64,000 nucleotides of DNA, from NCBI RefSeq assembly GCF_040839445.1, contig NZ_JBDPGJ010000008.1, positions 124,001-188,000 on the forward strand, in the 5' to 3' direction. Position numbers and translations under genes: made by a program. The number at the start of each line of letters is the position of its first letter. Within the stretch, counting starts at the first letter, position 1. The notes below the pieces were generated by a model that did not search any database, was not told where the DNA came from, and worked only from the letters and a program-made list of their open reading frames with translations. Source of the stretch: Aquibium pacificus (lineage in GTDB: Bacteria > Pseudomonadota > Alphaproteobacteria > Rhizobiales > Rhizobiaceae). Shown piece by piece: positions 9,124 through 16,198 of the stretch.

Positions 9124-9582
9124 CTAGAACCCTTCCGCGGCTTCCTCGACTATCCCGGTCAGGAGATCGTTCACCTCGTCGCGGGGGCCGCCCGGCGGCA
9201 GTTTCCTGAACCCCACCGTCACCTTGCCCGGCGCGGCGGCAGCCTCGTAGACGAACACGACATAGGGGCAATAGGCTATGTCGCCGATCTCGGCCTCCAT
9301 GACCTTGCGCGACAGTACCGCCGAGCAGAAGGCAAAGAACTCGGCGTCCGAATAGAGATCCTTCGTCGCGCCGACGTCGGTTGCAGTCCGCTGCAACATC
9401 TCGCCGACATGGCCGCGGTAGTCGATGACGTAGCCCCGGTTGACGATGGCGTTCTCGATCGCCGCCGCGACGTCATCGTAAGCGTTCGTGGTCTCGACCG
9501 TGACCACATCGTCGCCGGCTGCGAACGCTGCGCCGCAGAGGAGCGACAGCGCCGCGACCAGTCCCGTCAGAACCCGCTTCAT
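9124..9582 (-). CDS. Secreted DUF302-domain protein
   Basis: A 152-residue protein with a Sec signal peptide (MKRVLTGLVAALSLLCGAAF, cleavage near residue 22) followed by a DUF302-like alpha-beta fold. Family-like features are the helix YDDVAAAIENAIVNRGYVI, the central segment AEFFAFCSAVLSR and the strand GDIAYCPYVVFVYE. The function of DUF302 proteins is unknown. The gene starts 23 bases after the stop of the Lrp-type regulator on the same strand and has a strong ribosome binding site (GGGAGG), so it is probably co-transcribed with that regulator. Confidence 0.85.
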   Translation of the reverse strand: MKRVLTGLVAALSLLCGAAFAAGDDVVTVETTNAYDDVAAAIENAIVNRGYVIDYRGHVGEMLQRTATDVGATKDLYSDAEFFAFCSAVLSRKVMEAEIGDIAYCPYVVFVYEAAAAPGKVTVGFRKLPPGGPRDEVNDLLTGIVEEAAEGF

Positions 9583-9605
9583 GTCGATCCTCCCTGCTCG
9601 GCCGC

Positions 9606-10097
9606 TCACGCGGCGCTGGAATTCGTCTCCTTGTCCAGAACCATGTAATCGAGCGGCATCTCGGTCGTATACTTGATCTGCTCCATGGCGAAAGCCGACG
9701 AGACGTCGCGGATCTCGATCTTGGCGATCAGCTTCTTGTAGAAGGCGTCGTAGGCGGCGATGTCGGGAACGACCACCCGGATCAGATAGTCCACGTCTCC
9801 GCTCATCCGGTAGAACTCCACGACCTCCGGGAATTCCTGGATCACTTCCGAAAACCGCTTCAGCCATTCGTGGCTGTGCGCGTTCGTGCGGATCGAGACG
9901 AAGACGTTGACGCGCGTATTGATCTTCTGCGGATTTAGGATCGCCACGCGCCGCTGGATGACGCCCTCCTCTTCCAGCTTCTGGATCCGCCGCCAGCACG
10001 GCGTGGTCGAAAGCCCCACCTTCTTGGCAACGTCGGCCACGGCGAGGGTGGAGTCCTCCTGAAGGAGGCGCAGGATCTTCTTGTCGAGGCGGTCCAT
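9606..10097 (-). CDS. Lrp/AsnC-family transcriptional regulator
   Basis: DNA-binding regulator of 163 residues. An N-terminal winged HTH (MDRLDKKILRLLQ, then VADVAKKVGLSTTPCWRRI) is followed by the RAM ligand-binding domain (VFVSIRTNAHS, FYRMSGDVDYLIRVVVPD). The start chosen, at 10097, gives the classical MDRLDKKIL beginning; upstream in-frame codons to 10154 would add a tail that fits no family member. The PCWRRIQKLEEEGVI helix closely resembles Lrp-type regulators of amino acid genes. The downstream DUF302 gene is its likely operon partner. The target is unknown. Confidence 0.93.
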   Translation of the reverse strand: MDRLDKKILRLLQEDSTLAVADVAKKVGLSTTPCWRRIQKLEEEGVIQRRVAILNPQKINTRVNVFVSIRTNAHSHEWLKRFSEVIQEFPEVVEFYRMSGDVDYLIRVVVPDIAAYDAFYKKLIAKIEIRDVSSAFAMEQIKYTTEMPLDYMVLDKETNSSAA

Positions 10098-10208
10098 CGA
10101 ATCCGGCTCCAGGAAAAACTTCCCCGAATCTAGCCCCTTCCGTAGCAGCCACAAGAAAATTTTTCTTTCCGCTGTCCATCGTTGGCGCCTCCGCTGCTAT
10201 TTTTCCGG

Positions 10209-10868
10209 CTACAGGCGCATCCGTATTTCGCTGCGCAGCACCGGAAGCAGTTCCGCCTCGAACCACGGGTTCTTCTTCAGCCACCCGGTATTGCGCCAGG
10301 ATGGATGCGGCAGAGGCAGGTGCCGCGGGTGCCCGGCGCTTTCGAAGATCGAACGCCAGTTCGCCACTGTCGCCGCCAGCGACTTCTCACGCCGATCTCC
10401 GAGATGCCAGGCCTGCGCATACTGGCCGATGGCCAGGACCAGCGTCACCTGCGGCATCGCCGTGATCAGCGTCCGGCGCCATGCGGGAGCACACTCGCGG
10501 CGCGGCGGCAGGTCGCTCCCCGTGGCGTCATAGCCCGGGAAGCATAAGCCCATCGGCACGATCGCGAAGAGCGAAGGATCATAGAATTCCTCGCGCGTCA
10601 CGCCGAGCCAGTCGCGCAGGCGGTCGCCCGAGCGGTCGTTGAACGGGAGCCCGGTCTCGTGCACCCGCAATCCCGGCGCTTGCCCCGCGATCAGGATCCT
10701 CGCGGTGTCGGACGGCACGACGACTGGCCGCGGTTCATGCGGCAGCGGCGCGCCGACCGGCTCGTCGCGGCAGATCCGGCACGCGCGGATTTGCGCGACG
10801 AGATCGTCGAGGCCGTCGCTCAACGTTCGGTCAGGCTCTGGCGCTGGGGCGCGCCGACAATGCGCCAT
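10209..10868 (-). CDS. Uracil-DNA glycosylase-superfamily protein
   Basis: A 219-residue member of the UDG fold. The N-terminal region has a CRICRDE pair of cysteines, motif 1 reads GQAPGLRVHETGLPF and the C-terminal motif reads PHPSWRNTGW. The length and the HPSWRN motif match the uracil-DNA glycosylase-family proteins found in many Rhizobiales rather than the classic Ung. Removal of uracil or a related base is inferred. With the ATG at 10868 it overlaps the upstream GST gene by 38 bases; a TTG at 10823 would remove the overlap and keep all motifs, so the true start is uncertain. Confidence 0.85.
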   Translation of the reverse strand: MAHCRRAPAPEPDRTLSDGLDDLVAQIRACRICRDEPVGAPLPHEPRPVVVPSDTARILIAGQAPGLRVHETGLPFNDRSGDRLRDWLGVTREEFYDPSLFAIVPMGLCFPGYDATGSDLPPRRECAPAWRRTLITAMPQVTLVLAIGQYAQAWHLGDRREKSLAATVANWRSIFESAGHPRHLPLPHPSWRNTGWLKKNPWFEAELLPVLRSEIRMRL

Positions 10869-11442
10869 ACCAGCGGCGGACGTTGCCGAATTCCTCCGGC
10901 AGTTCGATGCGCGCCGGCTTCATGAAGTCCATCGCGATCAGTCCGGTGATGTCGGCGATCGAGTATCCGTCTCCGGCCGCGAATTCCCGCTCCGCCAGTT
11001 CCCGGTCCAGGATGCGCAGGAAATCGAGCGCGCGCGGCTTGTTGGCTTCGCCCCATTCCGCCACCTGCGGGACTTCCCATTCCTTCATCGCGGGATGCAT
11101 GTGCCGGAACGCCTGCGCGACGCACATGAGGAGGTTCAGCTCCATGCGGCGCTGCCACATCTCGACCTTCGCCCGGCCCAGCGCGCCCCGGCCGAAAAGC
11201 GCGGGTTCGGGATGAAGCTCCTCGAAATAGCGGCAGATGGCGACGGATTCCGTCAGGATCGTTCCGTCGTCCAGTTCGAGGACCGGCAGTCTTTGCAGGG
11301 GATTGCGACCGGTTACCTCCGGGCCGCGATGCCCCATCGCACCCATGTCCACAGGCTCGAGCGGCACATCGATGCCCTTCTCGGCCAGAAAAACGCGTAC
11401 CCGGCGCGGATTGGGCGCCTTGCCTCCGTCGAACAGTTTCAA
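10831..11442 (-). CDS. Glutathione S-transferase
   Basis: Cytosolic GST of 203 residues. The N-terminal thioredoxin-like domain starts MKLFDGGKAPNPRRVRVFLA, has the cis-proline motif LQRLPVLELDDG and the glutathione-binding motif LTESVAICRYFEE. The C-terminal helical domain contains GYSIADITGLIAMDF, the N-capping box typical of the fold. The substrate is unknown. It precedes and overlaps the uracil-DNA glycosylase-like gene, and it is divergent from the histidine kinase gene across a 166-base spacer carrying an inverted repeat. Confidence 0.93.
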   Translation of the reverse strand: MKLFDGGKAPNPRRVRVFLAEKGIDVPLEPVDMGAMGHRGPEVTGRNPLQRLPVLELDDGTILTESVAICRYFEELHPEPALFGRGALGRAKVEMWQRRMELNLLMCVAQAFRHMHPAMKEWEVPQVAEWGEANKPRALDFLRILDRELAEREFAAGDGYSIADITGLIAMDFMKPARIELPEEFGNVRRWYGALSARPSARA

Positions 11443-11553
11443 CCGATCTCTCCCATTCCAGCACCGATCGATGCGATCGTGTCCTCTCCTACATGAACAT
11501 GCCCGCTCACCGCCACCGGTCCCGAGGCTCGGGGACGGCGGCAGAAGGGTCTC

Positions 11554-11596
11554 TTAACCATTCGAAAGTAATTTCACCGGGAACAATCGAATGGTT
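11554..11596. promoter_or_regulatory. CtrA-type half-site and 9-bp inverted repeat before the kinase gene
   Basis: TTAACCAT at 11554-11561 matches the half-site recognised by the cell-cycle regulator CtrA in alphaproteobacteria. It is also part of a perfect inverted repeat, AACCATTCG at 11556-11564 and CGAATGGTT at 11588-11596, with 23 bases between the arms. The element ends 12 bases before the ATG of the histidine kinase, in the spacer shared with the divergent GST gene. Control of the kinase by CtrA is inferred. Confidence 0.45.
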
Positions 11597-11608
11597 CTGC
11601 CGGCTTGA

Positions 11609-13123
11609 ATGGCCCCCACACGCTCGAACACAGCGGACAAGAACATCGTGGACCGCACGAAGGCGCGTCGCAACGCCGACGTCGCGCGAACCGTGCGGGA
11701 AACGCGCGACCGCCTGTCGCAACAGCCGGGAAACCCGGCCTTCGATCGCGAGATGATCAAGCTGCACGCCGGCGCCCTGACCGGCAGTGCCATCGTGCTC
11801 CCCCTTCTCGCCGTCGTCGTGGCCCTCGCCGGCCTCTTCGTCGGCATGGGGGCGATCGTCGTCCTGTGGGCAGCCACAACAGTGGCGGCGTACGCGGGGC
11901 TTGCCTGGTATGCGCAGGGTATCAGCCGCACGGAAGCCAGCGAGATCGACGTTTCGGAAGTCAGACTCTGGTTCCTCGTAGCGCATGCCGTCACGGGGCT
12001 ATGCTGGGTCTGGTTCTCCGGCATGGGATGCAGCGACTGCCAGATCGGCCAGTTCCCGATCATCAAGGCCGCCATCCTCCTTCTTGCGATCGCCGCCACC
12101 GCGATCCTCGCCTATGCACTGCGAGGCGCCATGGAGGCGACCTTCGCCATGCCGGTGGCAGCCTATGTCATCCTCGGTGTTCATTTGTGGCTGCCGGTTG
12201 AAGCGGTCATGGCCGCATTGCTGGCGGCTTCCCTGCCCTTCTTCAGCTATGTCTCCAGCCACCTGCACCGCTCCGCCGTCATGCTCCTGTCGTTCCGGAC
12301 CGAAAAGGACGGGCTGATCGCGGAACTGGAGACGGCGAACGCGATCTCGGACGAGGCGCGCCGCCGCGCCGAGGAAGCCAATCTCGCCAAGTCGCGCTTT
12401 CTCGCCTCGATGAGCCACGAGTTGCGCACGCCGCTCAACGCCATCCTCGGCTTCTCGGAAGTCATGGCAAAGGAAGTGCTGGGACCGCTGCCGAACCCGA
12501 CCTACCGCGACTACGCCCGAGACATCCATGATTCCGGCGAGCACCTGCTCGACCTCATCAACGAGATCCTCGACATCTCCCGGATCGAGGCGGGCCGCTA
12601 TCAGTTGCACGAAGAGCCGCTCCAAATCGTCGAAACGGTGGAGGACTGCTGCCACCTCATAGAACTGAAGGCCCGCAACAAGGACCTGCGCATCGTGCAG
12701 CAGTTCGAACAGGACCTGCCGCCGCTCAGGGCCGACGAGCGTGCGGTGCGCCAGATCACGCTGAACCTGCTCTCCAACGCGGTGAAATTCGCTCCGACGG
12801 GCGGGGAGGTTCGCGTGCGGGTGGGATGGACCGCCGGCGGTGGCCAGTACATCTCGGTGAAGGATAACGGTCCCGGCATACCGGCTGACGAAATACCCGT
12901 GGTGCTCTCTGCATTCGGGCAGGGATCGATCGCAATCAAGAGTGCCGAACAGGGGACGGGCCTCGGCCTTCCGATCGTCCAGGGTCTGCTCGACATGCAC
13001 GGCGGAAGACTGGAGCTGAATTCCAAGCTACGCGAGGGGACGGAGGCGATCGCCATATTCCCCGCCGAGCGCGTTCTTCTCGCGGCGCAGACCGAGCCGC
13101 TCCGCCGCAAGGCGGCGGGTTGA
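11609..13123 (+). CDS. Membrane sensor histidine kinase (PleC/DivJ-class catalytic core)
   Basis: A 504-residue two-component sensor. About six hydrophobic helices lie between residues 52 and 215, followed by a short coiled linker (AEEANLAKSRFLA). The dimerisation and phosphoacceptor domain has its H-box at SMSHELRTPLNAILGFSE, with the phosphorylated His at residue 270. The stretch NEILDISRIEAGRY and the HATPase domain follow, with N-box LNLLSNAVKFAP and G-boxes DNGPGIP and GTGLGLPIV. The core is of the PleC/DivJ type that controls the DivK-CtrA pathway, but the membrane sensor domain is not PAS-like, and orthology to either protein is uncertain. No response regulator gene adjoins it. A CtrA-type half-site lies just upstream. 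Confidence 0.9.
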   Translation: MAPTRSNTADKNIVDRTKARRNADVARTVRETRDRLSQQPGNPAFDREMIKLHAGALTGSAIVLPLLAVVVALAGLFVGMGAIVVLWAATTVAAYAGLAWYAQGISRTEASEIDVSEVRLWFLVAHAVTGLCWVWFSGMGCSDCQIGQFPIIKAAILLLAIAATAILAYALRGAMEATFAMPVAAYVILGVHLWLPVEAVMAALLAASLPFFSYVSSHLHRSAVMLLSFRTEKDGLIAELETANAISDEARRRAEEANLAKSRFLASMSHELRTPLNAILGFSEVMAKEVLGPLPNPTYRDYARDIHDSGEHLLDLINEILDISRIEAGRYQLHEEPLQIVETVEDCCHLIELKARNKDLRIVQQFEQDLPPLRADERAVRQITLNLLSNAVKFAPTGGEVRVRVGWTAGGGQYISVKDNGPGIPADEIPVVLSAFGQGSIAIKSAEQGTGLGLPIVQGLLDMHGGRLELNSKLREGTEAIAIFPAERVLLAAQTEPLRRKAAG

Positions 13124-13137
13124 CCTGCTGAAACCGT

Positions 13138-14130
13138 TCAGACGCTGCCCGGCAACGGTTGCATGCCCGAAAGGCAGAGGGCGGCCGATTTGAGGAAGCC
13201 GACCGCCAGCGCGGCACCCGCGCCGGCTTCAAGATCCAGATCGACGGACAGCACCGGTCGCAGACCGATACGTTCGGCCGCTTTCCGGTGCGCCGGGTCG
13301 GCCGGCGCCGTCGCCAGCCGGCAGTGATCGACCGAGCGCGGGTTGGCGGCGTGGAGCGCCGCCGCCGCCGCGGTCGCCGTCAGGCCGTCGAGGATGACGG
13401 GTATCTTCTGCGCGCGTGCCGCGAGGATTGCGCCAACGATCGCAGCGCTTTCCCGCCCACCGAGCCGCCGAAGCGCTTCGAAGGGATCGGACAGCCGTCC
13501 GGCATGGGTCTTCAGCGCGCGGTTGACCGCTGATAGCTGCCGACCGGCCACCAGTTCGTCGGCCTCCGCGGGAATCCAGTCCCGCACATCCCCGCCGAAG
13601 AGCGCTGCCAGCACCGCTGCCGACGAAGTCGAACCGCCGACGCCGATCGAGCCGATGCAAAGCAGATCCATGCCGCCTGCCGTGGCTTCCATGCCGAAGG
13701 CCATCGTGGCGGCTGCGCCGCGTTCGTCCAGCGCCGGACCGGCGGTGATGTCGCCCGTCGGCAGGTCGAGCGCCAGATCGTAGACCTTCAGGCCGACGTC
13801 GTTGGAGACGCAGATCTGGTTCACGGGCGCCCCGCCCGCCGCGCAATGCTCCACCAGGGCCGCCGTCGCCGAAACCGGGCTGGCGTCGACCCCATGGCGG
13901 GCTACGCCGTGATTGGCGGCGAAGACTGCCAGTTGCGGCCGGTTGACGGCCGGCGGCATGCGTCCACCCCAGGTAGCCAGCCAGAGCGCGGTTTCGCCAA
14001 GGATGCCCAGCCTGCCGTCGGGATCGACCCGTTCGAGCCGTGTCCGGGCAGCGGTCGATATGTCGTCGCCGAAACCGGGCACGTTTGCCGCGAGCGCTCG
14101 AAAATCGTCGAAGGGTATGCCGGTCGTCAT
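13138..14130 (-). CDS. cobT: Nicotinate-nucleotide--dimethylbenzimidazole phosphoribosyltransferase
   Basis: Makes alpha-ribazole phosphate from nicotinate mononucleotide and 5,6-dimethylbenzimidazole, the lower-ligand step of cobalamin synthesis. The protein has 330 residues, the usual length. Recognisable segments are WGGRMPPAVNRPQLAVFAANHG, here cited only for its GR and HG residues, the glycine-rich CIGSIGVGGSTSSAAVLAA and PVILDGLTATAAAAAL, with the C-terminal VLSVDLDLEAGAGAALA. The start is the ATG at 14130 giving MTTGIPFDDF; upstream in-frame codons are not conserved-looking. The gene converges on the histidine kinase. The usual partner cobS is not in this window. Confidence 0.93.
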   Translation of the reverse strand: MTTGIPFDDFRALAANVPGFGDDISTAARTRLERVDPDGRLGILGETALWLATWGGRMPPAVNRPQLAVFAANHGVARHGVDASPVSATAALVEHCAAGGAPVNQICVSNDVGLKVYDLALDLPTGDITAGPALDERGAAATMAFGMEATAGGMDLLCIGSIGVGGSTSSAAVLAALFGGDVRDWIPAEADELVAGRQLSAVNRALKTHAGRLSDPFEALRRLGGRESAAIVGAILAARAQKIPVILDGLTATAAAAALHAANPRSVDHCRLATAPADPAHRKAAERIGLRPVLSVDLDLEAGAGAALAVGFLKSAALCLSGMQPLPGSV

Positions 14131-14280
14131 CTGGAAAACTCGCGTCGGGTGTTCGCCTGCGGCGGCAATAGCCCTTCGCCGCCCCGGGCACAACGGCGGC
14201 GGACACGGCTCAAGCCAGTGACCTCTCCCTTGCAACCGCGCCGTTTCTGCACCATGTGGAAACGTCGAAGAAGGCAGCCC

Positions 14281-14517
14281 ATGGGCATGATCGAAACTCC
14301 CTGCATTCTCGTCTGTTCGATGGACGACAAGACCGGATATTGTTTCGGATGCGGTCGCACTCGCGGCGAGATCAGCCGCTGGATCGAGATGAGCTCCCTG
14401 GAACGCAGGGAGATCATGGATGTCCTTCCCGGGCGCCTGGAAACGGTGGTGCGCCGTCCCCGGCGCGAGACGCGGCGTGCCCGCATGGCGCGCGAGCGCG
14501 ACGTGGCGGACGGCTGA
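14281..14517 (+). CDS. DUF1289-family small cysteine protein
   Basis: A 78-residue protein with the DUF1289 pattern: ETPCILVCSMDDKTGYCFGC gives four cysteines in a CX3CX8CX2C array, followed by GRTRGEISRW and an Arg-rich tail. The cysteines probably bind a metal or cluster; the function is unknown. The ATG at 14281 was chosen because the next codons lead straight into the domain; ATG 14254 is an alternative. Its stop overlaps the start of the aspartic protease gene (TGATG), so the two are translationally coupled, a pairing often seen in Rhizobiales. Confidence 0.88.
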   Translation: MGMIETPCILVCSMDDKTGYCFGCGRTRGEISRWIEMSSLERREIMDVLPGRLETVVRRPRRETRRARMARERDVADG

Positions 14518-15218
14518 TGCCCATCTTCTGGATCGCCATGTCGCTCCTGGCGGGCGGGCTCGTCCTGCTGATCGCCACCAACGACGCCGGCAGCGTCTTC
14601 GGCATGGAGAGCGGCGCCTTCGCCGGCGTGCTCTATCTCGGCGTGATCGCGCTGGTCATCGGCACGGGCCTCGTCAGCCGCCGCACCTCGATGGGAAGCA
14701 ACGTGAAGACCATCGCAGCCTGGCTCGTGATCCTGCTCGTGCTCGTCGGCGGCTACCAGTACCGCTACGAACTCCAGGACGTGGCGAGCCGCCTCACCGC
14801 CGGCTTCGTCCCGGGCAGCCCGGTTTCGGTCATGTCGGCCGACGGCGAGGCGACCGTCCGGCTCGAAAAACTCTCGGACGGACACTTCGGAGCGCGGGCG
14901 GAAGTCGACGGCGTGACGGTCGATTTCCTGGTCGATACCGGCGCCACCACCACCGTGCTGAGCGCCGCCGACGCCGGCCGCGTCGGCATCGACGTCGATG
15001 CCCTGAATTTCGCGATCCCGGTTTCCACCGCCAACGGCATCGCCCGCGCGGCGCGGGCAACCGTGGACGAGGTCCGCGTCGGGTCGATCAGCAGGAGCCG
15101 CCTGCCCGTGCTCGTCGCCGCGCCCGGCACGCTGTCGCAGAGCCTGCTCGGCATGAACTTCATCGGCTCGCTGTCAGGTTTCGACGTGCGCAGAGACCTG
15201 TTGATCCTGCGAGACTGA
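14517..15218 (+). CDS. Membrane-anchored retropepsin-like aspartic protease (TIGR02281 type)
   Basis: A 233-residue protein with three N-terminal hydrophobic helices (residues about 2-20, 33-50, 60-78) followed by a single-domain aspartic protease of clan AA. The catalytic motif is VDFLVDTGATTTVLS (Asp-Thr-Gly), and the companion motif LLGMNFIGSL is typical of TIGR02281 proteins. Such domains dimerise to form the active site and face the periplasm. The substrate is unknown. The start codon overlaps the stop of the DUF1289 gene. Confidence 0.88.
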   Translation: MPIFWIAMSLLAGGLVLLIATNDAGSVFGMESGAFAGVLYLGVIALVIGTGLVSRRTSMGSNVKTIAAWLVILLVLVGGYQYRYELQDVASRLTAGFVPGSPVSVMSADGEATVRLEKLSDGHFGARAEVDGVTVDFLVDTGATTTVLSAADAGRVGIDVDALNFAIPVSTANGIARAARATVDEVRVGSISRSRLPVLVAAPGTLSQSLLGMNFIGSLSGFDVRRDLLILRD

Positions 15219-15248
15219 CCCGCATTTCGACGCATGCCCTGCCGGTTT

Positions 15249-16067
15249 CTACCCGTAGAGACTGATGAAGAACCGCGCCGAGACGAACAGAAGGAAGCTA
15301 CCGAAGGCGATCTCCAGATGCCGACGCTTCATGGCATGCGCGATGCGCACGCCGAATGGTGTCACCAGGATCGTGATCGGGAATATGAGGCCGACGGCGA
15401 TCCAGTTGACGTAGCCGGTGGACGCCACCGGCAGGAGCGGGTCGCCCCATCCGGCCCAGACGTAGCCGATGGTTCCGGGAATGGCGATCAGCACGCCGAC
15501 CCCCGACGACGTAGCGACCGCCTGATGCATCTGCCGGCCGTAGAGCGACATGAAGGTGTTGTTCATGACGCCGCCGCCGATGCCCATCAGCGCCGAGAAG
15601 AGCCCGATCAGGAAGCCGATGATCACCCGCCACGGATTGCCCGGAATTGTCCTGCCGAGGCGCCAGCTCTCGCGGTTGAAGGCGAGTCTCAGCCCGACGG
15701 CCAGCGCGATGAGGGCGAAGATCAGCCGCAGTCCCTCGCTGGAGATGTAGGCCGCGATCAGCGCCGCGACGATCACGCCGGCCGGTACCGGGACGAGGAA
15801 GCTGCGCAGAAGCTCCATGTCGACCGCCCCGCGTGCATGGTGCCCCTGGAACGACCGCAGCGACGTGGGCACGATGAGTGCCAGCGACGAACCGACCGCG
15901 ACATGCATCCTCACCGCCTCGTCTATGCCGAGCGGCCCCATCGCCTGGTAGAAAACCGGCACGAGCACCGCTCCGCCGCCGATGCCGAATATGCCGGCGA
16001 GCAGGCCCGAAACGACGCCCGCCGCGGCCACGCCCGCGGCGAAACTCAGGATCTCCGTCAATGGCAT
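15249..16067 (-). CDS. TauE/SafE-family membrane permease
   Basis: An eight-helix TauE/SafE protein of 272 residues. The family repeats are seen as GLLAGIFGIGGGAVLVPVFY in the first half and LFSALMGIGGGVMNNTFMSL in the second. Members export or import sulfonates, sulfite and other small anions; the substrate cannot be assigned here. The ATG at 16067 gives MPLTEILSF; an in-frame TTG at 16082 would add five residues. It lies downstream of the chemoreceptor gene on the same strand, separated by a hairpin terminator. Confidence 0.9.
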   Translation of the reverse strand: MPLTEILSFAAGVAAAGVVSGLLAGIFGIGGGAVLVPVFYQAMGPLGIDEAVRMHVAVGSSLALIVPTSLRSFQGHHARGAVDMELLRSFLVPVPAGVIVAALIAAYISSEGLRLIFALIALAVGLRLAFNRESWRLGRTIPGNPWRVIIGFLIGLFSALMGIGGGVMNNTFMSLYGRQMHQAVATSSGVGVLIAIPGTIGYVWAGWGDPLLPVASTGYVNWIAVGLIFPITILVTPFGVRIAHAMKRRHLEIAFGSFLLFVSARFFISLYG

Positions 16068-16151
16068 TTCCGTCGGCAGCAAGACGGGTTCTCCCTCGCG
16101 CAGGACGCGCTACCGTCGGCAGTCTGGCGCCGCGGTCCGCCTGAAAGCAAC

Positions 16152-16174
16152 ACGGCCGGACAAAGCCCGGCCGT
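16152..16174 (-). terminator. Hairpin terminator after the chemoreceptor gene
   Basis: A perfect 8-bp inverted repeat, ACGGCCGG and CCGGCCGT with a seven-base loop, lies 25 bases past the stop of the chemoreceptor gene. On the minus strand it is followed by GTTGCTTTC, a weak T-rich tail. It probably ends the chemoreceptor message before the TauE/SafE gene. Confidence 0.6.
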
Positions 16175-16198
16175 TCAGCGGCAGAGGATGAGACCCGG

